The position numbers and the translations under genes are program-made. From the NCBI GenBank assembly GCA_030704615.1, contig CM060733.1:52638001-52702000 (forward strand): 64,000 bases of DNA, given 5' to 3'. The stretch is from Takakia lepidozioides. Its lineage: Eukaryota; Streptophyta; Takakiopsida; Takakiales; Takakiaceae. Positions 11,936 to 22,639 of the stretch are shown one piece after another. Numbering within the stretch: position 1 is the first letter of the stretch; every line of letters begins with the position of its first letter. Below the pieces are notes generated by a model. The model was not told where the DNA came from. It worked only from the letters and a program-made list of their open reading frames with translations, and did not search any database.

Positions 11936-12451
11936 ATGGACGCCATGTCCAGCTCGAGAAAAGAATCTGGAGCTATTGCAGAAGTGTTCAGTGTGGATGC
12001 CCCGTCCGGCTCAAGAAAAGAACCTGGAACTGTCACAGAAGTGTTCAGCGACTTTGTGGGGAGGAGGGCTGCCATGCTGAAGGCCCTCACAACCGACGTT
12101 GAAGAATTTTACCGCCAGTGTGATCCAGAAGCGCTAAATCTGTGCTTATATGGTTGTCCCGATGGAAGATGGTTTGTGACTTGGCCAGAATTTTCGAAGC
12201 CTTCAAACCTCCCGGAACCGGCAGTGGGAATCAACTTTGCTAGAGATGGTATGAAACGGGAGGGCTGGTTGACTATGGTGGCTGCCCACAGTGATTCCTG
12301 GCTTATATCACTGGCACAGTATTACGCTACAGTTCTATTTGACAAAAGTGGAAGAGAACTACTCTTTGACATGATCTTTTCACTGCCAACTTTGTTTGAC
12401 GAAATGACAGGACAACATCTCAGGACAAACTACTCACAAGGAGAAAGCTGA
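11936..12451 (+). CDS. ALFIN-like N-terminal domain protein lacking the PHD finger
   Basis: 171 codons. The core is [20 protein letters not shown], then [37 protein letters not shown], then [13 protein letters not shown] and [18 protein letters not shown]. This is the N-terminal domain of plant ALFIN-LIKE chromatin readers. Those proteins normally continue to a C-terminal PHD finger that binds methylated H3K4. Here the frame stops about 13 residues after the domain, and I see no PHD Cys/His pattern before the copia LTR about 0.4 kb on. The first 45 residues carry a short internal duplication ([15 protein letters not shown] / [15 protein letters not shown]). The domain is one uninterrupted exon although I recall ALFIN genes as intron-rich, which suggests a retrocopy. 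It could be a dominant-interfering short form or a pseudogene. The upstream CCACAG is a possible splice acceptor. Confidence 0.7.
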   Translation: MDAMSSSRKESGAIAEVFSVDAPSGSRKEPGTVTEVFSDFVGRRAAMLKALTTDVEEFYRQCDPEALNLCLYGCPDGRWFVTWPEFSKPSNLPEPAVGINFARDGMKREGWLTMVAAHSDSWLISLAQYYATVLFDKSGRELLFDMIFSLPTLFDEMTGQHLRTNYSQGES

Positions 12452-12876
12452 GAACTTTGGAATGAAAGCCAAGAGTAGAGCCTGGCTGAAGCGACAGCAG
12501 ATTATTGCCTTTGAAACAAAAATAATAATCACATCGGTGGAACAAATAACCACCGTATGGACCGTGAAGGCTTAGTGGGGAAACTACTATGGGGAAACTC
12601 CCATGTTTCATCTAGGTTTCATCTTTGCATTTGGTATATTGTAACGGAAAAAAAATGTGAACATTTGCCGTGTGGACTCCAAATTCCCTCCCAAAATTTG
12701 GTTAGACTAGTTTGCAATACCGCCTCCCCTCCCCTCCTCTCTACTTAGGCTGCTTCCCCCTCCTCTTTTTTGTTCCTCATGTTTCAGATCACAAAAGGTA
12801 GATATCGACTCTTAGTCTTCTAGACCTTGGCCTTCTAGACTCTTAGTCTTCTAGATATGTTTAATTACTTCCGACA
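12452..12876 (-). mobile_element. Putative copia 3' LTR (outer edge unresolved)
   Basis: On the minus strand a polypurine-like tract (GAGTGGGAG, 12877-12885) is followed directly by TGTCGGAAGTAATT, a typical 3' LTR start, at 12876. Inside are repeats of CTTCTAGA and GACTCTTAGTC. The far LTR edge between the ALFIN-like frame and about 12780 cannot be placed, and no second LTR is seen for comparison. Confidence 0.45.
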
Positions 12877-13006
12877 CTCCCACTCAATTAAACCATATCG
12901 TTGAACTGCTTTGTTTGTCTTTGGAGAAGAGACACCAAGTAGAGCTGAACACTTGATATGTTTTTTTTTGTAGTAGACTCTTCGTGAAAACATCCGCAAC
13001 CATATC

Positions 13007-13323
13007 TCATGTAGCACAATAGATCACATTTATCTCTCTTTTGCATACAACTTCCCGTCTGTAGGGATGTTGCACTTCAATGTGCTTCGTCCTTGAATGA
13101 TACTTCGGATTCTGACTAAGTGCAATTGGATTTTGATTGTCACAAAAGAGAGTTGTAGGTAGTGATTGGAGATGACCCAAATCTCCAAACAACTTCCGTA
13201 ACCAAATAACCTCTTTTGCTGCTTGTGTAATAGACATGTAGTCAGCTCTGTTGATGACAGCGCTGTTGCAACTTGTCGCTTACTAGACCAAGATAGAGCA
13301 CCACCCCAACAACTTCTGCCCAA
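13007..13323 (-). pseudogene. Copia RNase H remnant, frameshifted
   Basis: Two overlapping minus frames together cover the end of a Ty1/copia RNase H: KRQVATALSSTE in one frame, then AKEVIWLRKLFGDLG, LFCDNQNPIALSQNP and H-SRTKHIEV in the other. The break is a frameshift near 13230. The domain sits next to the integrase remnant with no reverse transcriptase between them, although copia order is INT-RT-RH. Confidence 0.8.
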
Positions 13324-13339
13324 AAATGATTTGAAAAAT

Positions 13340-13522
13340 TCATTTCTTCAAACATACTCCTTGCTGATTCTTGCAATGATCTAGTAATGATCTATTCATC
13401 TGCTCAACTACACCATTCTGCTCGGGAGTATATGGAACAGTAAGCTGTCGAGTTATTCCATCATCTTTACAAAACTGATTGAAAGCCTTTGAGATGTACT
13501 CACCATCATTGTCAGATCTCAA
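13340..13522 (-). pseudogene. Copia integrase core remnant
   Basis: The minus frame reads [29 protein letters not shown] and [16 protein letters not shown], the second half of the copia integrase catalytic core (D...E with PYTPQQNGV). It ends in stop codons immediately before the RNase H remnant, so the RT domain is deleted. The N-terminal half of the same integrase is at the end of the frame at 13544-14503. Confidence 0.8.
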
Positions 13523-13543
13523 AATCTTAAGAGGCTTTCCAGT

Positions 13544-14503
13544 TTATTTTTCTACAAGTACTTTGAACTTCTTGAATTTCTCTAGCACTTGATTTTTTTG
13601 CCTTAGGAAATTCACCACAATCCTCCTTGACAAATCATCAATGAATGTCACAAAGCACCTTGCTCCTCCAAGTGATCTGGTTTGCATTGGCCCGCACACA
13701 TCAGAATGTACAATCTCCAATATATTTGTGGCTCTTCGTCCACCATCCTTAAGAAAATGACCTCGATGTTGCGTCCCTTCCAAGCAACCTTTGCAAAGAT
13801 CCATATCGTTCATGAACCTCCTCGACTTAAGCACTGCCTCCACCTCGTACTCAGGTTCATTTTCATGATCCAATAGTATAGGTGGCGGACGCAACACTTG
13901 ATGCCGATTCAGACGCGCTTCATCTTTAAAGTAAGGCTTCAAAAGAGAGACGTGGAATACCGGATGCACCTTGCTATTTTTCGGCAGCTCCAATTCGTAC
14001 ACATCCTCATTTATAACCTTCCGGATGCGAAAGGGCCCCGCATACGGAGGTACGAACTTCGGACTCACTTCCGGAGGTAGTAAAAAATTCTTGATATTCA
14101 ACCAGACATCTGTGCCTGCCTCAAACTTAACTTCCCTCCGCTTCCGATTCGTCTGCCATTCATACCATTTCCTAGTTTTGGCAATGTTGTACTTTTCGAG
14201 CTCCAACAAACGCTCGCGTTCTTCCAGCACCGCTGCTGCTGCCGGTTCCTCAACGTCCTGGGCGGCCCAACTTGTCGGCACCAGAGGTGCTTTTCCATAA
14301 ATCAATACAAAAGGGGAAACTCCCGTTGCGGAGTGTTTTGTGTTATTATAAGAGAACTCTGCCGCATCCAAATGCTCCACCCAGTCTGATTGGTCTGCCG
14401 ACACATAATTCCGCAAGATCTGCTTCACCACGGAATTCACTCTTTCCGTTTGGCCGTCCGTCGTAGATCGTAAGGCGGTGCTCATCTTGAGTCTCGTCCT
14501 CAT
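13544..14503 (-). pseudogene. Chimeric open frame: gypsy integrase C-terminus joined to copia GAG-pre-integrase/integrase
   Basis: 319 codons on the minus strand. Residues 1 to about 228 are a Ty3/gypsy chromovirus integrase end: TDGQTERVN, FSYNNTKHSATGVSPF, VPPYAGPFRI, VHPVFHVSLLKPYF and the chromodomain start YEVEAVLKSR. Without a stop, the frame continues as a Ty1/copia segment: DLCKGCLEGTQHR (GAG-pre-integrase zinc site), then ILEIVHSDVCGPM and CFVTFIDDLSRR (integrase start). The switch is near 13830-13845. The gypsy 3' LTR and the copia gag are both missing at this joint. It probably arose by recombination or template switching between elements. No function is implied, since both partners are broken on either side. 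Confidence 0.8.
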
Positions 14504-14539
14504 TTTCTTCCAAAGTCCCCTCCAAAATTTATTTGTAAA

Positions 14540-15405
14540 CTTTGGATCGCGGTCCGAGACAATATCCTTTGGAAGTCCATGATGCTTAAAAACGTGGGCG
14601 AATTAAAGTCGTCCGGTCTCCTGCGCCATTGCCGTCTCCTTGGTGGGAATGAAATGGTCTATTTTACTGAACTTATCTACCACCACCATGATTGCATCGA
14701 ATCCTTTTGACAGCGGCATAGCAGTCATGAAATCTAACGAGACACTTTTTCACGACCCCTCTAGAATCGGCAAGGGTTGTAATAGCCCCGCTTGTTTTTT
14801 GTACTCGCTCCGGTTTTGTTGGCATGTGGTGCATGTCTTGACATACTCCTCGGCCTCCTCCCTCAGTTTGGGCCAGAAATACTATTTCTTCAAGAGTGTC
14901 GCGGTGCGTTTGGCTCTGCCGTGGCCCGCAAGCGGGCCATTGTGGCATTCTCTCAAGAGACTATCTTTGATCCCTCCCTTTAGTACGTAGAGACGCTTTT
15001 GCTTGTACCGGAGCAGTCTATTGTGCAAGTAGAACTGCGATTTAACCCCCGACCTCAAATTGTTCACACCCGTCCAATGAGACGAAGACTTGACGAGGCA
15101 CCTGGTGGAGAAGAGGATTCATGGCGGGCTGACAAGAATATTCGCACGCTCCCTCGTGGTCCCGTGATGTTGCCCGAGGAGGTCTCGTCGAGCACCGCAA
15201 GTCCTGCATGTTCAAGATCGCCATTTCCTTTGAGCACAGGGCACGTGCCCGAGGAACATAACGAGCCATCTGTAGTAACGTAGTACAACATACTCATTGT
15301 GGAGACAAGAGTGTCGAAGCCTATCACAGCCGTAGGATTGAAACAGATCATAGATGAGGTTGTATGCAGACTAGAGACTCTCGACAGCCACCTTGCGGCA
15401 AGCAC
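14540..15405 (-). pseudogene. Gypsy integrase zinc-binding and core remnant
   Basis: On the minus strand 15067-14882 reads LYVLKGGIKDSLLRECHNGPLAGHGRAKRTATLL, the H-H part of the gypsy integrase HHCC region. The continuation at 14948-14673 is shifted in frame (C..C around CQDMHHMPT). More than one frameshift or stop interrupts it. It lies between the RNase H remnant and the chimeric frame, in the expected gypsy order. Confidence 0.65.
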
Positions 15406-15769
15406 TCAACGCAGGTGCTGACCGTAGAATCCTCAGCCCTCTCTAGCTCTTGGACCTCCTCCTTCCATAATAAACACAAACATCAAATTGCTCGTTTATA
15501 AGTTGTTGCAATGCCAAAATGGTTGTAATCACGCGCTCGAAGACCATGAAGAGGACCAAGGCCACAAGAATATTATGCCTGCTTGCTTCCATAGTTTAGG
15601 GATACACTATTTGATGGGAGATAACGTGAAGAGTAAAAGATAGAGAATGGAAGAAGGGGGAGAGTGGGCCTTAGGCTTGCGCCCAATAGGTTTGCACAAA
15701 GAGGGCCCAATTCCTTGAAAATTGTATTTTAATCGGTTCATTAACAGTGGAGAATTGCAGCCTTCGTCA

Positions 15770-16190
15770 TCTCATCCTTGTCCCGTCCCGGTTTGTACTA
15801 GATATTCACGTCGAACACTGCTAAAGTGTCTTGCCATCTAAGTTGTTTTGGGGACAACTTAGGCTGTGTGGCAAAATACTTCACCGTGACATTGTCTGTG
15901 AATACCTTCACCGGGTTGGAACCATCATAGTGGCGTCAAAGCTCTAGGCAATGCACCACCGCCTTCATTTCTTTCTCGTGCGTAGGCCACCGTCGCTCCA
16001 CTTCATTCAGTTTCTTACTTTTGTAAACCACTGGACGTCCATCCTGCATGAGCACACCCCGATTGCGAAGTCCGACGCATCTGTATGAATTTCAAATGAA
16101 CGGTCGAACTCCGGGATTTTCAAGACTGGAGCTTCCGCCATCCGTTGCTTCAACTCGGCAAAAGCTTGGCCACAAAAGGTGTTCCATATC
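15770..16190 (-). pseudogene. Gypsy RNase H remnant
   Basis: The minus-strand translation contains QAFAELKQRMAEAPVLKIP, then FEIHTDASDFAIG and VLMQDGRPVVYKS, the tether and first catalytic Asp (TDAS) of Ty3/gypsy RNase H. A frame break sits between the last two pieces. It follows directly on the reverse transcriptase at 16196-16864. Confidence 0.65.
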
Positions 16191-16195
16191 CATAC

Positions 16196-16864
16196 CTAGG
16201 ATTTATACAGAAGGTCTGACAGTGGCCCCGCAATCTTGGCAAAATTTCTCACATATTTTTGGTAATAGGAGGCGAGTCCTAGGAAAGATTGCACTCCCAG
16301 GACCGAAGTCGGAGGCTTCCAGTCCAAGATCGCCCTCACCTTTCTATCATCCATTTTGATCCCATCCTGTGTAATCACATGCCTTAGGAACTCCACTTTT
16401 GTGACCCCGAATTCGCACTTTGAAGCTTTGGCATACAACTTCTCTTCCCGCAATTTCTGGAACACCCTTTTGAGGTGCTCCAGGTGCTCTTCCTTTGTTT
16501 TCGAGTACACCAAGATGTCGTTGATGTACACGATCACAAAGTCATGCAACCACTCCTGAAAGAGGCAGTTCATCAGGGTGCTAAAGGTTGTCGGCGCGTT
16601 GGTGAGCCCAAAAGGCATCACCAAAAATTTGTCTGAGCCATACCTTGTCCTGCATGCTTTCTTTTCCTCATCTCTTTCCGTCACTCGGATTTGATGGCAA
16701 CCTGAGTGCAAATCGATCCGGCTGAAATACCCTACTCCTGCCAACCGATCGAAGAGGTCGTTGATCATTGGCAAAGGGTACCGGTTTTTTATAGTCACCT
16801 TATGCAGGGCCCTGTAATCGACACACATCCGTAGCGTCCCATCCTTCTTATCTGCGAATAGCAC
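16196..16864 (-). pseudogene. Gypsy reverse transcriptase with altered active site
   Basis: The 222-codon frame carries RT blocks in order: MCVDYRALHKVTIKNRYPLP, LFDRLAGVGYFSRIDLHSG, FLVMPFGLTNAPTTF, FVIVYINDILVYS and KCEFGVTKVEFL. The catalytic YxDD box reads YIND, so the first of the paired aspartates is replaced by Asn and polymerase activity should be lost. The frame is open at its 3' side into the RNase H but stops upstream, where the linker from protease is broken. Confidence 0.88.
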
Positions 16865-17080
16865 CGGACCAACTCTCTATGGCTCAACCAGTAGGGCGCC
16901 TTGGCAGCGGCTCCGATCCCGGTATCATCTCTATCTTGTGGTCAACTCCTCTTCGGGTGGCAAGCCACTTGGTAAATCCTCCGGCATTACATCCTGGTAT
17001 TTCTCTAGGATCCACTTGATCCGATCTGGGCTAGGCTCCCTATTGACTTTTCCTTCCACTTGTCTTATGTAAAGCAAAAA

Positions 17081-17700
17081 CTAGGGTTTGTGTGGCTCCT
17101 CCACTGCCCACTCCTTTGCTGTCAGCAGGTTTATTCGTCCTCCAACTCGGTTGGGCGTTTCCGACACCCGTAAAACTTCGTCACCATTCATACACGGTAG
17201 CGTGACTATTCTCTTGCGGCCATCTATGACCGCTCCGGATTTGCTCAAAAAGGTCATCCCCAAAATGAGATCCACTCATTGATCTCGCAAATGGTGAAGT
17301 TTTCGCGTCCCTCCCAACTCCCAAGCTGAAGAAGAACATCGAACGCCAACCTCGTCGTCAGTTGTGGTTCTCTTTTGGTTGAACGCACTTCAATAGAGGC
17401 CCCCATATCACTTGTCGGGAGCCCTAGCTTCCGTGCCATTGCCGGTGTCATGAAGGAGTGCAACGCTCCTGTGTCCACCAACAACGACACGTTAGTTCCG
17501 AAAATTATCCCACTCACCAACATTAACTGACTCCCTTTACGCAAGGGGCCAGTCTCCTGATACAACTCACAAGAGTAGTTTCCTACCTTGCAAGTCTTGG
17601 CGACTACCGCCTCCACCAAGCGGTTGATGGAATCTTCGGACAGCTCCGTGGTCGCCCGAGTCATGTTCAATTGTCGGGGTTTCGCGTACTTCTTAGTCAT
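17081..17700 (-). pseudogene. Gypsy aspartic protease remnant, frameshifted
   Basis: The minus frame 17700-17254 contains VSLLVDTGALHSFM, the protease active site DTGA, and the following frame 17275-17081 contains DLILGMTFLSKSGAVIDGRKR, the flap-side motif. They are out of frame near 17265. Just upstream (about 17700-17740) a zinc knuckle reads FFNCGERGHMTKKY, with the first and last Cys lost. The gag-protease order agrees with one chromovirus. Confidence 0.8.
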
Positions 17701-17740
17701 GTGCCCGCGCTCCCCGCAATTAAAGAAGGTCGTCGCACCT

Positions 17741-18715
17741 GATTTTTCTTTCGGGCACCGTGCCGCTTTGACGTGTAAAGGCCCTCCCTTCGATTTCCAT
17801 GTGCCATTGTCGCCGCGTGGCCTATCCCACTTCTTTTCTGGTCAGAAGGAGTCACCCTCCCACCGAGCCTTCTTGTGGTTCAGCTCCGTACGGCCTTGTC
17901 TTTCGCCCCTATGGACATCCGAGAAACATTCAGCCCTTTCAATTGTCTTGTTTAAAGTCTTAGGTGGCTTCTCCTCCAACTTCCGCCTGGTCCATGGACA
18001 AGTCCCGCCACAAAGTTGAAGACCATTTCTGGTTCCGCTATATTCACGACTTCAAGCAACAGCACATTGAAAGCCTGAACATATCTCCGAATGTCATCCG
18101 TTTGCTTCAAATTCCTCATCTTGTCCCGGACGAGCCAGGACGCGTTGAAGGGCACAAACTGTCTTTTCATAAGTTCCTTGAACCCACTTCAGCTCAAGGT
18201 TTCTGGGTTTGGACCTTGGTCATGAAGGCGTTTCTGCCACCATTGTTGAGCATAGCCCCTCAAATAGGTGGAAGCCACTTCCACCCGATCCTCGACACTC
18301 AACTTGGCCGCCCGGAAGTACTGCTCCAACTCCAAGAGCCAGGTGTTGAGTGCCTTCCGATTTCGGACGCCCTCAAAGGTGTTGGGTCTTTAAGCTTCAC
18401 CTTAAACTTAGCCTTGGTGGAAGTGGCATTAGCCGCCCTCATCACATCTTTCAACGTCCCGCCAAACTGCACCAACAACCTTTCCCAAAAGGCTGCTGGC
18501 ATGGGAGGCATCTGTTGGTCTGATGGAACCTCTGGGAAGTCCTCCGACTCCGACTCCCCAAATTCCTCCTGTTCTTTAGCGGCCTCGCTTTCAGAAGCAT
18601 AAATTGTCTCTTCCATTTGCCGTTTCGGTGACACGTCGCCCCCACCAAGCTCACTGGGATTAGCGTCTTTCAGACCGTTCCGCTTTTGCTTTGTCTTGCC
18701 CGACCCCATGGTGAG
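17741..18715 (-). pseudogene. Gypsy gag remnant
   Basis: 18715-18299 encodes a charged N-terminal part starting MGSGKTKQKRN, with WERLLVQFGGTLKDVMRAAN. 18170-17952 encodes part of the retrotransposon gag domain: FVPFNASWLVRDKMRNLKQT, then IRRYVQAFNVLLLEV. Frame breaks separate the two. The gag start lies about 35 bp downstream of the primer-binding site. Confidence 0.75.
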
Positions 18716-18750
18716 GCCAATCTCAAGGACGATCACGTACTGAACTCTAA

Positions 18751-18762
18751 GTTCTGATACCA
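18751..18762 (-). other. Primer-binding site (tRNA-iMet type)
   Basis: TGGTATCAGAAC on the minus strand is complementary to the 3' end of initiator tRNA-Met (canonical TGGTATCAGAGC). It sits between the putative 5' LTR and gag, as expected for gypsy and copia elements. Confidence 0.75.
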
Positions 18763-18766
18763 AGAG

Positions 18767-19357
18767 TTGCGCACCTCACTTCGGTAAGCTCCCCTTCAAG
18801 TCATAGTTACTCGCTTTGATACGCGCACCTAACTCCCAAACTAGCCGTCAGGCCAACTAAGAGCTTCCGCTGCTCACCGGGACATAACGGTCCCCCTTTG
18901 CTCCTCCACAAGACCCTCGCTCATTTTGGGCCCAGTGGAAATTCCCTTTGGTTGTTGGCAGTCCGGAACAACTCCCCACACCTTGGTCATTTTCCGGCTC
19001 GCACGCTTACTCACTAGTTTTTGGTCACCAACGGGCTTGCACCATTCTCGGGGTTACTACTCCCTATATATACTTCTGTGACTGTCCGCGGGGGTTTTAT
19101 AAACAACACCGTCCTTTTATGGCGAACTACCACGAAGACCCTTGACTCCCGGTAATGAGTCGCGGTGAGTCTTGGCCCACCCACCACGGCCCCAATGGAC
19201 CGTGATGAGTCCCAAGACTCCCCACGACTCCCACCACAAGGTCTTCGCCCCATGGTGAGTCATAGGTCACCCCCACTAAGACCCACTAAGCTACCACCCC
19301 CCCTCGTGGAACCACCCCCACCGCAACCCGATGTGCGGGGCTCTACCTAGTAAGTGT
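18767..19357 (-). mobile_element. Gypsy 5' LTR (putative)
   Basis: This region lies immediately upstream of the primer-binding site. On the minus strand it holds a TATA box (TATATATAGGGAG near 19063-19075) and ends ...GTGCGCA about 5 bp before the PBS. The outer edge abuts the CACTA element at 19358 and may be cut by it. There is no matching 3' LTR in the window, because the other end is lost at the copia junction. Confidence 0.55.
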
Positions 19358-20563
19358 CACTACAGTAAATGGGGGGATTTTGCGACGCCAGCCGCACCCC
19401 TACGCCCCGCGCGGCGCTAAGCCTACGACGTTTTCCCCCGTTGCGACACCATTACGACGCCCAGCTGTCGTAAGGTAGCATGAAGGGGGAAAGAGGGCCC
19501 TCCCTGCGACGGATTTTTTTTTCTTACGACGCCCCGACGTCGGAAATAAATAAAATAAAATAAAATAAAAATAAAAACGTTGCGATGCCTCGGTGTCGCA
19601 AAAGCGTCACTAAGGGCGCCCCAACGCCTCTGCGACGCCAGGGCGTCGCAACACCACCACAGTGGGATTTTATTTTTTTATTTTTTTTTAGGGCTTTGCG
19701 GCCCTCAACTTCATAAAAGCATCGCTGGGGGCGCCCCGCACTGGGACGCCCAACGTTGCGCCATCAGGGGGTTGCATCGGCGTCGCCACAGGGGGTCGCA
19801 ATGGTGTTGTGGTCAGCTTAGGTCCACACAATGACGTCGCTTGGGGCGCCTGGCGGTGGGGGGGTACAACAATGGTGAAGATGCTGGGGTTGGGGCTGGG
19901 GCTGGGGCTGGGCACTAAGGCTGTGGAGGTTGCAACTCCCCAGCGTCACAAGAGAGACCCCCTTAGAAGGAACTTGAAGGAACTTGAAGGAAATCTATAT
20001 ATGAATATATATATCTAGATTGTTTTTGTCATACATAGATGTAGCGTAGTGTGTTGGTTAGTTTGTAGTGTCTTAGAAATGTTATAACGTGGAGGTCTTA
20101 GGTTCAAGTATGCATTGCATGATATGTGTAGAACAATGAACATATCGTCATTAGAGAGAACCGGAGTCAATGGTCAACGTTGGAGTCAATGGTCAACAAG
20201 TTTTTGAAATTCAAATTTCAAAGTCAAATTTTCCCGCCTAAATTCAAATGTACCCCCTTAAATTGTGACGTCCGGGCGTCGCACTTTGCGACCCCCGGAC
20301 GGTGCTAATTCTGCATTGCAAAGTAGGTTTTTTTTTTTTTTTTTTCCGACGCCCGGACGTCGCAAATCGCGTCGGCGTCGCAAATCACAGTTTCGCATAT
20401 TTGCGACCCCCATTGATCGCAAATTTGCGACGTTTTTTTGGCGACAGGCTTGCGACACCCGGGCGTCGCAAATTTGGTTTTTTTTTCTCGCCTGAAAAGG
20501 GATGTTTTACGACACTGCGGCGTGGCTGCGGCGTCGAAACCCCCCCTCCCTTTTCCTGTAGTG
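19358..20563. mobile_element. Non-autonomous CACTA (En/Spm-type) element
   Basis: The ends are CACTACAGTAAATGGGGGGA and, as reverse complement of the right end, CACTACAGGAAAAGGGAGG. The inside is packed with TGCGACGCC / GGCGTCGCA words in both orientations near both ends, like the subterminal transposase-binding repeats of CACTA elements. The length is 1206 bp with no transposase. The 3-bp flanks are TGT and TGC, so a target duplication is at best imperfect. (AAATA)n near 19548-19575 and (GGGGCT)n near 19885-19911 lie inside. Confidence 0.8.
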
Positions 20564-20580
20564 TGCCTCTGCCTCCTTGA

Positions 20581-21930
20581 GTGCCTTGGGCACCCAAGGC
20601 ACTCAAGGGTGCTTCAGCCCCCATACCTATTGTTGCAACTGCCCCCACCACAGGGGCAGCCCCTCTTATGTCCCGACCCCCTGCCCTCAAGGCCAAAGGC
20701 CGCGACAAATCGTGTGGATCCCGCTTATGGAGAGACATATGGGAGATTTGGGGTTCTATCCATCCTCATTTGGTCAAAGATAATCCTAACTCTTATGAGG
20801 AAACCTTGCGCCAGTACCTTACCCTTAACTCGAACAACCCATCATCTGCTGACAGAGCATCTACTGCAAAATACTCGGTCTGGGATAAACTGAATATAAG
20901 TCAGATCAAGGACATCTGGGGAGGCCTGGCTTTCCTGCCAATGGACCAAATCGGGGCCATAGTAGGAACTCAAAGAGGGTCATCAGGTTTCCAGCACATA
21001 CTTCAAAATATTCCAGTCAACTGGGTTCAATCCCTCTCGGCTGGTTCTAATCAGGCCAGCTCCGGCAGCTGGGTCACCTGCTCTACATCTCTTCATCAAG
21101 TTATCTACATCACGGAAGCCAGGCCAAACCTCTTCAGAGGCATAGTTCTAAACAAAATTGAGCTATCAAACTTTCTTACAATGGAGTCAGAGAATCCTGT
21201 GACCATCTCTGATGGCAATTCACTCATGTTCGGATCTGTCATTGGTCTTCTCCCAACGAAGACATGAACCCTAGTGCTCCAAAAAATCAACCATTAACTA
21301 CCTGGCTCTCATCTCAATTATTTCTTTGGGTGGAAGGGGTGCCACTGATGGGCGTAATGGTGGACCCAAAAAAATGATCATGGAACTTCGGAACCACCTG
21401 CCCTTCGTTCTTCAATTACTCGGCCAGGGCTGCATACCGTTTGTTACTTTAACCTAAGCAATTTCATGACAAATAGGCCTCTAAATGGGCTGGCTACAGC
21501 CTGGATCATGCCAGATGGAACCTAATTTGGGCCAATATTTGGATTAAGACAAGGCCGGCCAAAGTGGCAGCCTTCTTATGGCAAGTAGCCAACAGGGTAC
21601 TCAAAGTGGGTGCCTAGTTGGCCTTCTCGAGGCATTGATATGCAAATGCTGTAGCATGGGGTTAACAGAAACTCTGGAACACTATCTTCTCCGCTGCAGT
21701 ATCCCATCGAAAACATGGCCACGCCTTTCCTCTATCATACAGATTTGGGAACCTGGAACCCTATCCACAACCCACAAACTTCTTTACTACGATGGCATTC
21801 TTCATAGCATTCACAGTCATTGTCCAGTTTTTGAAGCATTCAGATCCATTTCTTATGGAACATCTGGAATTTTAGATGTTCTTGGACTCTAAGCAGGGAA
21901 AAATCATGTTTATCTGTTGTTTTGTTTACA
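20581..21930 (+). pseudogene. LINE ORF2 C-terminal remnant with zf-RVT
   Basis: The frame 20581-21267 (228 codons) contains SRLWRDIWEIWGSIHPHL and a region typical of the far end of plant LINE ORF2, but weakly conserved. At about 21550-21760 the translation gives KVAAFLWQVANRVLK then CCSMGLTETLEHYLLRC, the CCHC-like reverse-transcriptase zinc-binding region (zf-RVT). Stops and shifts occur between these parts. The RT catalytic part is absent, because the CACTA element lies directly upstream. Confidence 0.6.
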
Positions 21931-22639
21931 ATCTTCAATGAAGTGCAAATTGAGGGTAGGAAGGCATGGGCAAAAATGATTGCAGACATCTATAGGGATC
22001 CAGAGACTGAATATCAGCTCTTCAGCAAATTCAAATGCTCATGGGGGAAGGACGACATCTTATGCAGCTGCTCTACGTGTCAAGCATCATCTGGGCCAAG
22101 AGCCCACCAGTCTCCTGGCAGGGGGCAATTGTTACGCTTCCATGACTCACCGGAGTTTGATAGGAAAATCAACTGGAAACACCTCAAGGGCAAAAACTCG
22201 ACTTGGCTTAGCTTCGAAAAGTAGGTAGCTGCTATAACTATTATTGTTTCGTCCTTCTCTGCTCTGTCGCCTCGCACGATTCTGGTGGCCTCCTCTCTGG
22301 TTCTGTCTTTTCTCCCTGCCTCCTATGTTATCATCCAAATCTCTTTTCTCGCTGCTTTTTGAGGTTCCTTGCCTATCCTAGCAGCCCTACTATGCTTTTC
22401 GCTCGGTTCCTGATTGATCCTCTCTTGATCGCCATGGTAGGTCTTAGTCTGAGCTTGCTAGCTTCGATTCTAATCCTAGCCCTCACTCAGGAGTTCGCAT
22501 CTTGCGAGCTTCTGCTATTGCTTGTGACTTTTCCTCGTATACCACTCAATCGTAGGATTTATCATTCATCCTCTCGGATGGTTCTCTCTCCGTTAAAAGA
22601 ACTCTGGGTTCGTCCCTCAAGGTCAGGTTAACAGCGTCT

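Noticed and set aside
19355-20566. Three-base target duplication of the CACTA element
   Set aside because: The flanks are TGT and TGC, not identical, so I do not claim a duplication.
20258-20893. Frames inside and across the CACTA right end
   Set aside because: They arise from repeated GCGACGCC words and cross the element border, so they are not genes.
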